Assembly (NCBI RefSeq): GCF_010669305.1
Contig: NZ_CP048649.1
Coordinates: 1,922,001-1,986,000 of the forward strand
DNA: 64,000 bases
DNA from: Aminipila butyrica
GTDB taxonomy: Bacteria > Bacillota > Clostridia > Peptostreptococcales > Anaerovoracaceae
Reading direction: 5' to 3'
Shown: one piece after another, positions 52,061 to 61,799 of the stretch
Position numbering within the stretch: the stretch's first letter is position 1
Layout of the letters: each line of letters starts with the position of its first letter
The notes under the pieces: model-generated
The model's database searches: none
What the model was told of the DNA's origin: nothing
What the model saw: only the letters and a program-made list of their open reading frames with translations
Position numbers and translations under genes: made by a program

Positions 52061-52102
52061 AAAACGGGTGGCATACCGACATAGAGGTTTTCCACCCGTT
52101 TT
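52061..52102. terminator. Shared terminator between HD-GYP and subtilase genes
   Basis: AAAACGGGTGG (52061-52071) and CCACCCGTTTT (52092-52102), 11-bp stem. Serves both convergent genes. Confidence 0.88.
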
Positions 52103-52139
52103 ATGTTTCTTAATTTTTCTTCTTTGTTTGAAATACGAC

Positions 52140-53609
52140 TTATTCTCTGCCGTAAACCATGGCTGCTCCCGCGTTAAGCATGCCACCAGACACAACCTTC
52201 CCTGATAGGCCGCTCAGCGGAGTAGCTGTGTTTAAAATAGCTTCCCTCACCTGTTGCAGATTCCAGTCTCCTCGTGCGCTGTATAGGAGGGCTGCTGTCC
52301 CCGTAATCATCGGTGCCGCCATAGATGTCCCCGACATATACGCATATCCGTTATCCGCCGTCAAGCTGAGAATGTAGCTGCCTGGGGCCGCAATATCTAC
52401 AGAGGCCTCCCCATAATTGGAGCTGGATGACAAGGCCCCATCGTAGGAAACATTGGCTACAGAGATAATATTATCTAGATTAAAAGCCGCCGGATAAGTA
52501 GGTGTTTTGTCGATATCGGTGCCGCCATCATCATCTCCGTTTCCTGCTGCGACGATAAACAACATCTTAGATTTAGCCATGGCTTCATATAAATCCTTGT
52601 CATAAGAAGTGGTCCCCAAGCTGAGGTTGCAGATTGAAGCGCCGTTGGCCTCCGCATAGGCGATAGCCTTCATGATGGATTCCGTCGTGCCGCTGCCGTC
52701 TTTGCCTCCCAGCGCTTTCAGGCTCATGATAGAAATGGCATCTTCGTCAGCGATTCCCGTAATACCTATAGCATTATCCTTCGTCGCTGCAATCGTACCT
52801 GCTCCGTGGGTTCCGTGATCATCTTCCTCGCCCACGTAGACACTGTTGTTATTATCGTAAAAGTTCCAACCATAGATGTCGTCCACATACCCATTTCCAT
52901 CATCATCTACCCCATTGTCTGGGATTTCATCTTCGTTAACCCACATGATGTCCGATAAATCTTCGTGATTGTAATCAATCCCCGTATCTATAAAAGCTAC
53001 CGTCACATTTCGCTGGCTTTCATAAGCTGCCCAGGCGTCCCTAATATTAATATCTATGCCAGCTACCGCCGAGGAAGATGTGCTGGCTTTGCGAAGAGTC
53101 CCACTGGCAGTGAAGCTGTAAGGCACCACGAACTCCTGCTGTCGCATAACCGAGAGTGAATCTAAACGATCATTGCTGAAGCGAGTGTTTCGATTGCTGA
53201 AACGATTTCCCTTTTGATTCTGTTCCCTGTCTTGTCGGTTTTGATCACTCAGCTGCGGACTGGATTCAGTTTCTCCCTCTGACCGATTGGGTTTTTGCCA
53301 TTTTCCCGGATTCATGCGCAAATCGAAGGGGCTTTCATAAACAGGGAATTTGTTTTGTTCCGCTTTCATCTGAAAGCTGCCGTCATTGTAGAGGGCCCAC
53401 TGCTCTCCGCTCATCTTGTCGTTGGTCAACACTTGGTTGACAGTTGCTGCGGTGGCATAATAGATATGCTGTTGCGATTCTTGTTCCAAATAAGTATCTG
53501 CCAAGGCCGTTCCTGTGTATAAGGGAACCAGGGCTGCCCACAGCAAGAGGGCTGATGACCATCCGGCTAAAGCTTGATATCTTTTCGTATTTTTTATCAA
53601 AGGGTCCAC
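52140..53609 (-). CDS. Secreted subtilisin-like serine protease (S8)
   Basis: 489 residues. Signal peptide (WSSALLLWAALVPLYTGTALA, cut before DTY), a Gln/Arg-rich pro-region at about 80-150, and the S8 domain with Asp in VAFIDTGIDYNHEDL, His in DDHGTHGAGTIAAT, the oxyanion Asn in IVAAGNGDDDG and Ser in MSGTSMAAPMITG. The DDDGNGYVDDIYGWNFYDNNN insert is typical of bacterial lantibiotic/calcium-type subtilases. GTG at 53609 is preferred for its position before the signal peptide and AGGATGG upstream; a TTG at 53669 would extend it. Confidence 0.92.
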   Translation of the reverse strand: MDPLIKNTKRYQALAGWSSALLLWAALVPLYTGTALADTYLEQESQQHIYYATAATVNQVLTNDKMSGEQWALYNDGSFQMKAEQNKFPVYESPFDLRMNPGKWQKPNRSEGETESSPQLSDQNRQDREQNQKGNRFSNRNTRFSNDRLDSLSVMRQQEFVVPYSFTASGTLRKASTSSSAVAGIDINIRDAWAAYESQRNVTVAFIDTGIDYNHEDLSDIMWVNEDEIPDNGVDDDGNGYVDDIYGWNFYDNNNSVYVGEEDDHGTHGAGTIAATKDNAIGITGIADEDAISIMSLKALGGKDGSGTTESIMKAIAYAEANGASICNLSLGTTSYDKDLYEAMAKSKMLFIVAAGNGDDDGGTDIDKTPTYPAAFNLDNIISVANVSYDGALSSSSNYGEASVDIAAPGSYILSLTADNGYAYMSGTSMAAPMITGTAALLYSARGDWNLQQVREAILNTATPLSGLSGKVVSGGMLNAGAAMVYGRE

Positions 53610-53729
53610 ACTCCATCCTGTTTTATTCTCTCTAATCTTACCATAAAATGCTAATGACCATGTGTCCAATATATGAACATTTGATAAAATTTTCTTGATT
53701 CTGAGGACCTTCCCTGCTACTCATACTTC

Positions 53730-56501
53730 TCAGCACTGAATATCCACCCGGCTGCCCCCTCGCCTATCCTTGGTGACGACCACCTGCTTATCAATCCGGT
53801 CTTTCAACTCCGCCACGTGAGAAATGATACCGACCAGACGGTTTCCTTCTGTCAGCTGACTAAGCGCCCGCATAGCCTGATCTAAAGCACCTTCATCCAG
53901 CGAACCGAAGCCCTCGTCGACAAACATCGTATCCAGTCGGATGCCTCCGGCAGAAGATTGAATTTCATCGGAAAGACCCAGAGCTAAAGACAAAGAAGCC
54001 TGGAAAGATTCTCCGCCGGAAAGAGTTTTTACGCTTCGCTGAGAGCCATTGTAATGATCGATTACATCCAGTTCTAAGCCGCTTTGACTCTGACGATTTT
54101 CAGCTTCTTCTCTTCTTTTCAGTTCATACTGGCCTCCCGTCATGACCATAAGCCGGGTGTTAGCCCGAGCAAGAATCCGGTCAAAGTAGGTCATCTGGAT
54201 ATACGTCTCCAACATGATTTTTTCCTTTCCGCTGATATTCCCATTAGCGGTGTTCGACAAGGCCTTGATCCACCTCCAGCGAGCTTCTGTTTCTTCCAGC
54301 TGAATTTTTTTCCCTTGAATTCGTTTCAGCGCCTGGCCGTTTCCCTCTAACCGGGTGGCAAACTTAGTCACCATGGTTCTAGCCGCCGACTTCTCTCCAT
54401 TCAGTCGGTTACGCTCTTCTTCCAGCGATTTTTCATCTATCAGCTGGGCTCCTTTCAACTGCTCCTTCAAAGCGGTTATACGAACAGAAGCCTCCTCCAC
54501 AGCTCGGCGGCTCTCTTCAAAGAGGTGAGTAACTTTCTCAAAGGAGTCCTGCAAATGCTTTCGCTGTGTCTCCATCTGGGTAATATGATTCTGCGCCTCT
54601 ATTTCTGTGGCAAAGGCTAGAGGCTGGATAATTTTCTCCCGCAGGACTTCCAGGGCCTTGATTTCCGTCTCCAAGGACGCTCGTTGCAGCCTGCTTTCCG
54701 ACAGTTCTCTCTCCCACTGGCGGAGCTGTTCTTCCGTAAGGGGTATCTGTTTTTCTATCTGGACTTTCCGCGCCCACTTCTCTTCCTCCCCGGCGATGGC
54801 TTTTTTCACTTCTATCAGGTGGGCTTTCAGCTGGCTCTGCATGTCTGGCAGCCTGCTTCGGACTTCTTCCAGGCTGGCAACGCCAAGCAAAATCCGGCTA
54901 TGTTTCAGCAATTCACTGTTGGCCATGTCCAACTTTCCGCTGAGAGTTCCCGCTTCGGCACTGGCAGCGGCAGCTTTATCCTGAAGCCGCTGGCTTTCTG
55001 CCTTGGCCTGTTGAAGTTCTGCTTCCGTAGGTGCCTTCTGAGAAAGCTGAGCCGGCTGTGGATGCTCCAGGGAGCCACAAACCGGACAAGGCTGACCGAG
55101 TTCTAGTCGAGTAGCCAGCAGTCCAGCCTGCTCATCAAAAAAAGCCCTTTCCAGCAAATCAAACCGCTCTTTTGTCTTTTGCCAGTCTTGCGCTGCCCCT
55201 CTGTACTTTTCCTGCGCTACCTGGCAGCTGTCTTGCAGCTGGTCCGTCTGAGCCAAGGCCGCCAACAACTCCGCCCCCCGCTTTCCTCGGTCTTCCAGCT
55301 CTTTTCTCTGGCCTTCCAGCTTTTCCCGCTGGACACCTGTATCCTGCAATTGCTGCTGCTGGCGTTTTAACTCCTCTAAGGAAACGGTTGCTTTTTCGAG
55401 CTTTTCTTTAAGGTTTACAGATTCCATATTATGTTTATTATTTTGCTTTTTCTTCTGAATCAGCACGGATTCGGCCTTTTGCAGCTCCTCATATTGCTCT
55501 AAATTTTTTCGTTCTTCTTGAATACGAAGCAGCAACTCCTCTATTTGGGGCTGTTTCACTACCTCCAAATCTAAGATTTGCTTATTCCGTGTCATTACCT
55601 GCATCTTTTGATTCTTATTTTCTTCTTCCTGGGCTAAAGCCCGGAAGTTTTTATTATCGATAACCGCTTTATTTAAGGCGGTGAGTGTTTTCTCCAGCTG
55701 GGCTTCTATACTTTCACTTTGAAGGGCCCAGCTCTGCTGTTTCTCCCAATCCTCCTGAATAAGTTTGTCCAAAAGCTCCACCGCCTGAGACAAATCTGCT
55801 AAACTACCTGCCCCTTTAAGGACTTCCAGCTCTTCTTTCAAGGGGCTTTCGGGGTCACAATTCACCCCGTCCACGTACTGGCGGATGCTCTGCCAAAGGC
55901 TGTCATACTCGTTTCGCAAGGCTCCCGACTGACTTTTCAGCCGCTCCTGTAATAGCTGGTAAGGCTTCGTGTTAAAAATATCCCGGAAGATTTCGCTTCG
56001 CTCCTTTGTAGAAGCCAGCAGCAATCGCAGAAAGTCTCCTTGCGCAATCATAGCAATCTGCTTGAATTGATCTCGGTTAAGCCCAATAAGATGCTCCATT
56101 TCCTCCGTCACTCTTTTCGGGTTAGTCAGAACCCGGCCATCCGGATAAGTCAACTCGGCTTCCGCTTTTTCTGCCGTAAGGCCTTGGCCTCGTTTGGCCG
56201 GGCGCAGATATTCCGGGTTTCGCCGGACCGTATAATTCTCTTGGCCGTATTGAAAAATCAACTCCACAAACGTAGCCCGGTGAGGCTCTGCATATTTGCT
56301 GCGAAACATGCTGGCCTCCCGGCTGCTGCCGCTGGCCTCTCCGTAGAGCGCAAAAGTAATGGCATCGAATAAAGTGGTCTTTCCCGCTCCCGTATGACCA
56401 GTAATAAGGTAAAGCCCTTGGTTTCCTAACTGGGAAAAGTCTACCTGAACCTCCTCCGCATAGGGACCAAAAGCTGATAAAGTCAAACAAACTGGTCTCA
56501 T
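53730..56501 (-). CDS. sbcC: Exonuclease subunit SbcC
   Basis: 923-residue SMC-like ATPase of the SbcCD nuclease, which cuts DNA hairpins and ends. Walker A in ITGHTGAGKTTLFDAITFAL, Q-loop FKQIAMIAQGDFLRLLLAST, long coiled coils with the zinc hook CPVCGSLEHP at about 480, ABC signature KTLSGGESFQASLSLALGL and Walker B DTMFVDEGFGSLDEGAL. Start overlaps the sbcD stop as ATGA, with GGAGGAGG upstream. Confidence 0.96.
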   Translation of the reverse strand: MRPVCLTLSAFGPYAEEVQVDFSQLGNQGLYLITGHTGAGKTTLFDAITFALYGEASGSSREASMFRSKYAEPHRATFVELIFQYGQENYTVRRNPEYLRPAKRGQGLTAEKAEAELTYPDGRVLTNPKRVTEEMEHLIGLNRDQFKQIAMIAQGDFLRLLLASTKERSEIFRDIFNTKPYQLLQERLKSQSGALRNEYDSLWQSIRQYVDGVNCDPESPLKEELEVLKGAGSLADLSQAVELLDKLIQEDWEKQQSWALQSESIEAQLEKTLTALNKAVIDNKNFRALAQEEENKNQKMQVMTRNKQILDLEVVKQPQIEELLLRIQEERKNLEQYEELQKAESVLIQKKKQNNKHNMESVNLKEKLEKATVSLEELKRQQQQLQDTGVQREKLEGQRKELEDRGKRGAELLAALAQTDQLQDSCQVAQEKYRGAAQDWQKTKERFDLLERAFFDEQAGLLATRLELGQPCPVCGSLEHPQPAQLSQKAPTEAELQQAKAESQRLQDKAAAASAEAGTLSGKLDMANSELLKHSRILLGVASLEEVRSRLPDMQSQLKAHLIEVKKAIAGEEEKWARKVQIEKQIPLTEEQLRQWERELSESRLQRASLETEIKALEVLREKIIQPLAFATEIEAQNHITQMETQRKHLQDSFEKVTHLFEESRRAVEEASVRITALKEQLKGAQLIDEKSLEEERNRLNGEKSAARTMVTKFATRLEGNGQALKRIQGKKIQLEETEARWRWIKALSNTANGNISGKEKIMLETYIQMTYFDRILARANTRLMVMTGGQYELKRREEAENRQSQSGLELDVIDHYNGSQRSVKTLSGGESFQASLSLALGLSDEIQSSAGGIRLDTMFVDEGFGSLDEGALDQAMRALSQLTEGNRLVGIISHVAELKDRIDKQVVVTKDRRGGSRVDIQC

Positions 56502-57634
56502 GTTTCCTCCTCCCAAATATTCTCCATCAGCCCTTGGATCAGCTGGTACTGTTCCTCAGACATCGGCTGGTTATTCTGCTTTTCATAAAATTCTCCAAAG
56601 AGGGTTAACGGCGATTTTTGTTCCGCCTCCGCATCTGGGCTCACTTGCCCGATGCTGCGTGTGCGTTTGTTATCATAATCCAGCTTCATAATATAGGGAT
56701 AAATGCTTCGCAGCCGTCCTATGGCATCCGGAATATCCTCCTCGTCAGTGAGGGTGATGTGCAGATAATCCTCCTGATTCATTTCTTGGTAATAATCTCT
56801 GGCCGTGAGTTCCATATAGGTTCCCTTTATCTCTCGCAAATCCCTCTTGGGGATTAAATCAATAGTTCGAACCTGAACCCGGCCTTTTTCCTTCAGCTCT
56901 ACTACCGTGATGGATTTTCGATGGTTGACCTCCGAAAAGGAATATTTCAAAGGCGTTCCTGCATAGCGCACCGTCTCCCGCAGAACCTGCTGGGGCCCAT
57001 GGAGGTGCCCCAGAGCCACATAATCAAAGTCAGCAAAGAGACTGGCATCCACCTGATCCAACCCGCCCACCGACAGTTCTTCCGATTCACAGGCCAAAGC
57101 TCCAGTTATAAACTGATGGCACAGAAGCAGATTCCGGCAGGAAGTGTCCACTTCCAGACCTTGAAGGACAGCCCGAATCCCGTCATTGGTGGACAAAATC
57201 TCCACATTGGGATAAAATCGCCTCACGTGAGCCGGTTTGATAAAAGGCAGCATATAAATGCATACGTCTCCCCAAGAGTCAGTACAGTGAATAGGCTCCA
57301 ACACCCCACTAAATACCGGAGCCATGTAAACCCGACTGTTCTTCATTAGACGGCCCCCAAAGGCCATGCGCTCTGCTGAATCATGATTGCCGCTGATGAC
57401 AAAGACCGATAAGCCTCCTTCCGCCAGACTGCTCAGAAATTCATCCAACAGCTGAACCGCTTCCCCCGGCGGAACAGACTTGTCGTAAACATCTCCGGCG
57501 ATTAGGACTGCATCCGGCTTTTCCTCCCAGATTCGCTGTAGAATCTGCTCTAATATGTACGCTTGATCCTCCAGCATGGAAAATTCGTTAACCCGCTTTC
57601 CCAAGTGAAGATCAGACAAGTGAATAAATTTCAT
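56498..57634 (-). CDS. sbcD: Exonuclease subunit SbcD
   Basis: 378-residue calcineurin-type phosphoesterase, the nuclease of SbcCD. Metal motifs in order: KFIHLSDLHLGKRV, VLIAGDVYDKSVP, FVISGNHDSAERM, LLLCHQFI, and VALGHLHGPQQV. ATG at 57634 has GGAGG 5 nt upstream. Coupled to sbcC. Confidence 0.96.
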   Translation of the reverse strand: MKFIHLSDLHLGKRVNEFSMLEDQAYILEQILQRIWEEKPDAVLIAGDVYDKSVPPGEAVQLLDEFLSSLAEGGLSVFVISGNHDSAERMAFGGRLMKNSRVYMAPVFSGVLEPIHCTDSWGDVCIYMLPFIKPAHVRRFYPNVEILSTNDGIRAVLQGLEVDTSCRNLLLCHQFITGALACESEELSVGGLDQVDASLFADFDYVALGHLHGPQQVLRETVRYAGTPLKYSFSEVNHRKSITVVELKEKGRVQVRTIDLIPKRDLREIKGTYMELTARDYYQEMNQEDYLHITLTDEEDIPDAIGRLRSIYPYIMKLDYDNKRTRSIGQVSPDAEAEQKSPLTLFGEFYEKQNNQPMSEEQYQLIQGLMENIWEEET

Positions 57635-57674
57635 AGCTTCCTCCAAAATGACTAGTCAAAGGGTGAAATAGACA

Positions 57675-57711
57675 GAGGGCTGAATCCTCCCAAACGGGAG
57701 CTTCAGCCCTC
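57675..57711 (-). terminator. Terminator of the GHL10-type gene
   Basis: GAGGGCTGAA (57675-57684) and TTCAGCCCTC (57702-57711), with an inner CTCCC/GGGAG stem, form one long hairpin. On the minus strand a short T-rich run follows. Confidence 0.75.
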
Positions 57712-57731
57712 ACCTTCCTCTTCAAGGCTGC

Positions 57732-59411
57732 TTAGTTCAGCACCTTTACTAGATTGTTCACTTCTTTCTGTGCAATGTCTTTATTGAAATACTCGTATCT
57801 AAAGTAGGCGTAACCAGCTACTTTTCCCGTAGCTCGCCCTGTAGTCACCTGCCGGGCTATGATATCATTATAGCGGAGCCATTCCGAAGTAGCATTCTTG
57901 TCGGGTACATTACTTCCTGCATTAGCCATATTTAATCCTACATACAGCTTAACCGGTCCCTTATCCGCTAGATTAATCCAAGAATTCAAATTGTTTACAT
58001 AGGCGTAAGCAGCCGTATTACCTGATGAGTCTTTGGTCTCAAAGCCCCAATACAGTTGTGGCATGATGTAATCCACATAACCTGGCTGAGACAGCCACTT
58101 GTCGATATCCACGAAGTAAGAGGCGTTGCTGCGAAGGTTCGACAGGTTTCCTGCCGGGCTGATGCCGAACACAACCTGTGAATCTACACCTTTGACGGCC
58201 TCATATACCCCCTTCACCAGCAGGTCCACATTATTCCTGCGCCAGTTGGCAATACTCATGCTGCTGCCAGACTGATCGTACTCGGGCTTATCAAAACACG
58301 CAGCCTGATCGCTGTCATTGACAGAAGGATAAAAATAGTCATCAAAGTGAATCCCATCCACATCATAATTCTGAACAATCTCCCGAACTCCATCTATAAC
58401 CATCTGACGGACTTCCGGAATCGCTGGATTCAAATAATATTCCCCTTTGTGGAGCAACGCCCACCGGTCATTTGACGGATTTCCGTCTGACTGCCAAAGC
58501 TTCACCGGGTTGCTTGCGCCCACCTGACTCCAGTAGGTGCCATAGCCTGTTACCCGATAAGGGTTAATCCAAGCATGAAACTCTAACCCTCTGCTATGAG
58601 CCGCTGAAATCATGTACGCCATAGGATCATAGCCAGGATTTGTTCCTTGAGTTCCACTGGCAAAGATGGACCAAGGATAATACTGGGAAGGATACATGGC
58701 GTCTCCATGAGAGCGGACATGGACGATAACAGCGTTCATGCCCAGCGCCTTGCAGCGGTCAAACATGGCGTCCACACCAGCCTTAAATCCCACCTCGGTC
58801 TTCGGCATATTCATGTATTCCAAATAGGAAATCCACATGGCATTCATCTCTCCTGCCGGTGCGGTGGTATTGGTGCCGCTAGGCTTTTCTGCATCGGGGA
58901 ACTCAGCCACCGTACCATCCGTGTGAATAACCACGATCCGATTCTGGTTGTCCCACGCTACGCCAGCCCCGAAGGCCTCCAGCACAGCTCGAATGGGCAG
59001 GTAAGTTCGCTCACCCTTGATGACCGCTGCCGTGTCGTTGGTCTTCAGCGTGCCGTTAACCAATATGTAATTGGCATCAATCGGTACCTGAACCGTGGTT
59101 CCGTTTTTCACCACGCTGGCAATGCGCTGGTCATTATCCCAGGTCACCGTACCGCCAAAAGCTTCCATAACCCCTCTAAAGGGCACTAAAGTTCTGCTGT
59201 TTCCGTCGATAAAGGGTTCCCCCATGCTCTTGTCTAAATTCAGCAGGTTATCATCCAGGGACAGGTTGATTTGCGTGCCTGTATCCGCATATACCGGATG
59301 GGCCCCTAGCCCCCACAGGACCGCCATGCCGGTCAGAACCAGAAGAAAGAGGATTAAGGTCCACCTTCTCCTTTCCTGCCGGCCTCTGTACACTTCGTTT
59401 TCATTCATCAT
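57732..59411 (-). CDS. Secreted GHL10/DUF187-type glycosidase with copper-amine-oxidase-like N-terminal domain
   Basis: 559 residues. N-terminal membrane/signal segment (WTLILFLLVLTGMAVLWGL), a stalk domain at about 50-165 of the Cu_amine_oxidN1 type in two repeats (RTLVPFRGVMEAFGGTVTWDNDQR and RTYLPIRAVLEAFGAGVAWDNQNR), then a TIM-barrel GHL10 domain at about 185-530 (MWISYLEYMNMPKTEVGF, YDVDGIHFDDYFYPS with acidic pair, DYIMPQLYWGFE). Probably degrades or remodels a cell-wall glycan. Resembles YngK. Confidence 0.9.
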   Translation of the reverse strand: MMNENEVYRGRQERRRWTLILFLLVLTGMAVLWGLGAHPVYADTGTQINLSLDDNLLNLDKSMGEPFIDGNSRTLVPFRGVMEAFGGTVTWDNDQRIASVVKNGTTVQVPIDANYILVNGTLKTNDTAAVIKGERTYLPIRAVLEAFGAGVAWDNQNRIVVIHTDGTVAEFPDAEKPSGTNTTAPAGEMNAMWISYLEYMNMPKTEVGFKAGVDAMFDRCKALGMNAVIVHVRSHGDAMYPSQYYPWSIFASGTQGTNPGYDPMAYMISAAHSRGLEFHAWINPYRVTGYGTYWSQVGASNPVKLWQSDGNPSNDRWALLHKGEYYLNPAIPEVRQMVIDGVREIVQNYDVDGIHFDDYFYPSVNDSDQAACFDKPEYDQSGSSMSIANWRRNNVDLLVKGVYEAVKGVDSQVVFGISPAGNLSNLRSNASYFVDIDKWLSQPGYVDYIMPQLYWGFETKDSSGNTAAYAYVNNLNSWINLADKGPVKLYVGLNMANAGSNVPDKNATSEWLRYNDIIARQVTTGRATGKVAGYAYFRYEYFNKDIAQKEVNNLVKVLN

Positions 59412-59500
59412 TCTACCCCCATGTTTCAGTAAATTGTGTCTTACAGCGATGTTCTCTCTAGTATACCATATTATCCAAAGCCTGCCACTTTACAATTCCA

Positions 59501-59956
59501 TTACAGCAAAGCAGCCAACATTTTTTCTGGGTTCTCTGCCGCCCGTACCCGCTTGAAAACTTTTTGGATGATGCCCTCTTCATCAATGAGATAAGTCGTC
59601 CTCACCACCCCCATAGACTTCTTTCCGTAATTATTTTTCTCCTGCCAAACATCATAAGCTTGAATAGCCTCTAGCTCAGGGTCTGCCAGCAAGATAAAAG
59701 GCAGCTGGTATTTTTCAGCAAACTTCTGATGAGAACCCACAGAGTCCTTACTGATGCCAATAACCTCTGCTCCCTGTTCCCGAAAATGAGGATATAACTC
59801 GGCAAAGCCGCAGGCCTGCTTGCTGCATCCTGGGGTGTTGTCCTTGGAATAAAAGTAAAGGATCACCCGCTTTCCTTTAAAATCTCCCAAGGATACCCCT
59901 TGACCATCCTGATTCATAAGCGTAAAGTCTGGTGCTTTTGTTCCTGCTTCTAACAT
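59501..59956 (-). CDS. bcp: Thioredoxin-dependent peroxiredoxin (Bcp/PrxQ)
   Basis: 151 residues. KAPDFTLMNQDGQGVSL, then YFYSKDNTPGCSKQACGF with the peroxidatic Cys and the resolving Cys five residues later, as in atypical 2-Cys PrxQ, and GVVRTTYLIDEEGII. Reduces peroxides. Own transcript after the GNAT terminator. Confidence 0.94.
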   Translation of the reverse strand: MLEAGTKAPDFTLMNQDGQGVSLGDFKGKRVILYFYSKDNTPGCSKQACGFAELYPHFREQGAEVIGISKDSVGSHQKFAEKYQLPFILLADPELEAIQAYDVWQEKNNYGKKSMGVVRTTYLIDEEGIIQKVFKRVRAAENPEKMLAALL

Positions 59957-59995
59957 AACTCTCCATCTCCTTTTCCAATATTTTTTCCATGTGAA

Positions 59996-60040
59996 AAAGA
60001 CACACGCAGCTAACGCTTTTTCGTTAATGCTTGTGTCTTT
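59996..60040 (-). terminator. Terminator of the GNAT gene
   Basis: AAAGACACA and TGTGTCTTT at the ends of a nested hairpin (inner GCATTAACG/CGTTAGC-type pairing); TTTTT follows on the minus strand. Placed 15 bp after the GNAT stop. Confidence 0.8.
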
Positions 60041-60054
60041 CTATGTACTTTTTT

Positions 60055-60537
60055 CTACAGCTCTGCCATCATGTCATACCACACAGCTCCGCCATGAGTG
60101 GACTGAGATACACCATGATTAACATAGCCAAACTTTTCATAATAATGGATCAAACCTTCCTTACAGGTCAAAATCATCTTTTTCCGTCCTGCGGCTCGGG
60201 CTTCTGCCATCAGCCGCTCCATCAGCTGAGCCGCCACCCCTTGCTTTTGATAACTGGGGTCCACAGCTAAGCCAAAAATCATTTGATTCAGGCCTGCTGG
60301 ATTGTGGCCGCCTTCCGGCTCAAAGAGCTCATCACTAATCGTGTCCTGATTGGAAACACAGCCATTAATCAGTCCTACCAAGCTATCCCCATCCAAAGCT
60401 ACATAAAAACTGTCGGGAAAAGCCTCAATCCGATAGGCAAAGGATTCCCGAGTAGCCGCTTCGGACTCAGGGAAGCAGCGGTTCTCCACCCACACTAAAT
60501 CTTCCAAATCTTTTTCTTCCACTTTTCTAATCAACAT
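60055..60537 (-). CDS. GNAT family N-acetyltransferase
   Basis: 160 residues. MLIRKVEEKDLEDLVWVENRCF, YVALDGDSLVGLINGCV, and the acetyl-CoA site FGLAVDPSYQKQGVAAQLMERLMAEAR, then YYEKFGYVNHGVSQSTHGG. Related to AANAT-like acetyltransferases of small amines. ATG at 60537 chosen, with AGGAGG 10 nt upstream; an ATG at 60546 is too close to that site. Confidence 0.88.
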   Translation of the reverse strand: MLIRKVEEKDLEDLVWVENRCFPESEAATRESFAYRIEAFPDSFYVALDGDSLVGLINGCVSNQDTISDELFEPEGGHNPAGLNQMIFGLAVDPSYQKQGVAAQLMERLMAEARAAGRKKMILTCKEGLIHYYEKFGYVNHGVSQSTHGGAVWYDMMAEL

Positions 60538-60630
60538 ATGCTTCATGCCTCCTGTGCAATCCGGGGTTCTGGGCTCATTTAACAAAGCTTCTGAAGTCTC
60601 CCGGGAAAAATAATTTATCTATAAAAGATC

Positions 60631-61176
60631 TTACCGATAAGACAGAAGTTCTGCCACTGACTTACGGGCCGGAGCCTCTGGTGGTGTCGTCTGTGGATAG
60701 CCTACGGCCAAAATAGCCGCTACCCGCTGCCCCTCCGGTATGGATGCAGCAGCGCCTACCTTCTCGTCATCAAAGATGCCCAAAATGACAGATCCCAGCC
60801 CTTTATCATAGGCTGCCAAGCAGAAAGTCTGGGCGGCTACTCCCGCATCAAACATCTGCCATCGATCTCCTTTGGGAGTAGAAAAAGAACCGTCCCGCTC
60901 AAATCCGCTGCGGCCCTCCACCATCGTTACCAGCACCAAGGCAGGCGCATGAAGCATAGTCTTGGTATTGAATTCAAAACCCAGAGCGCATTCCTCTGCC
61001 AACGTTTTCTTTACTGCTGGATCTTCCACTATTACATAACGGGTAATCTGGGTATTCTTCCAGGACGGTGCATAGGACGCGGCTTCTACAATCTCCTCCA
61101 GCCGTTCACGAGGAATCTTTCGATCCTCAAATCTTCTGATGCTCCGCCTGCCTTTTATACAGGATATTGTCTCCAT
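60631..61176 (-). CDS. Nitroreductase family protein
   Basis: 181-residue FMN oxidoreductase. RRSIRRFEDRKIPRERLEEIVEAASYAPSWKNTQ is the N-terminal FMN-binding part, followed by FDAGVAAQTFCLAAYDKGLGSVILG and AILAVGYPQ. Substrate unknown. In the same direction as the GNAT gene, 93 bp upstream of it. Confidence 0.92.
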   Translation of the reverse strand: METISCIKGRRSIRRFEDRKIPRERLEEIVEAASYAPSWKNTQITRYVIVEDPAVKKTLAEECALGFEFNTKTMLHAPALVLVTMVEGRSGFERDGSFSTPKGDRWQMFDAGVAAQTFCLAAYDKGLGSVILGIFDDEKVGAAASIPEGQRVAAILAVGYPQTTPPEAPARKSVAELLSYR

Positions 61177-61266
61177 TATCTTCTACCTCCTGACTCTCAA
61201 TTCACTGGATTGATATCCTATATAGTGTACCTTTTTTCCATCGGTTTGTTAAGCCCTTTTCTAAAA

Positions 61267-61677
61267 TCACTTCTCTGCCAGCGGATATAAGTTTTTGTCT
61301 TCCCGCTGGATTCGATCTTCTACCGCCTTAAACACCTGTTCGCTTTCTTTTAAAAACTGCTCTTTATTCTGGAGAATTTTAAAAGGAATGTTATACTTCT
61401 GCACGAAATCCTGGAAAACTTCCGCCAGTCCGCCCATCTCCTGAAAAAACTTTTGTGAGGTCCCTTTCACCGCTGTATCTTCGCTTTTCATCAACTTCGG
61501 ATAGAGAAATTGATCTTCCGAAAGGAGATGCATTTTCAGCTTTCCTGCCAAGCTGTTGATATTAAAGCTCAAGTCTTGAGCGGTATCTTCCAAATTTTTT
61601 TCTTTAAGCCCCCTAATCTGTCCAAGAACCTCCAGCATCTCTACATGTTGTCTCTTTAAGTTTGACATATCACTCAT
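61267..61677 (-). CDS. Hemerythrin-like four-helix protein with few metal ligands
   Basis: 136 residues: NLKRQHVEMLEVL (His11), LAGKLKMHLLSEDQFLYPKL (His50 and Glu54), MGGLAEVFQDF and VFKAVEDRIQREDKNLYPL. Classic hemerythrin has further His in helices 3 and 4; here these positions are not His. It may bind no iron pair or bind metal differently. AGGAGG ribosome site. Confidence 0.75.
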   Translation of the reverse strand: MSDMSNLKRQHVEMLEVLGQIRGLKEKNLEDTAQDLSFNINSLAGKLKMHLLSEDQFLYPKLMKSEDTAVKGTSQKFFQEMGGLAEVFQDFVQKYNIPFKILQNKEQFLKESEQVFKAVEDRIQREDKNLYPLAEK

Positions 61678-61799
61678 TATTCTTACCTCCTGTATTCGCC
61701 CTCTCCGCTATGAAATAGCTTCCGGATGGCCTTTTCCCTGTTTTTTCACATTTCTTATGACCTTATTTTACCAAAGCCAAATGGGTTTTGTCGTTGTAT

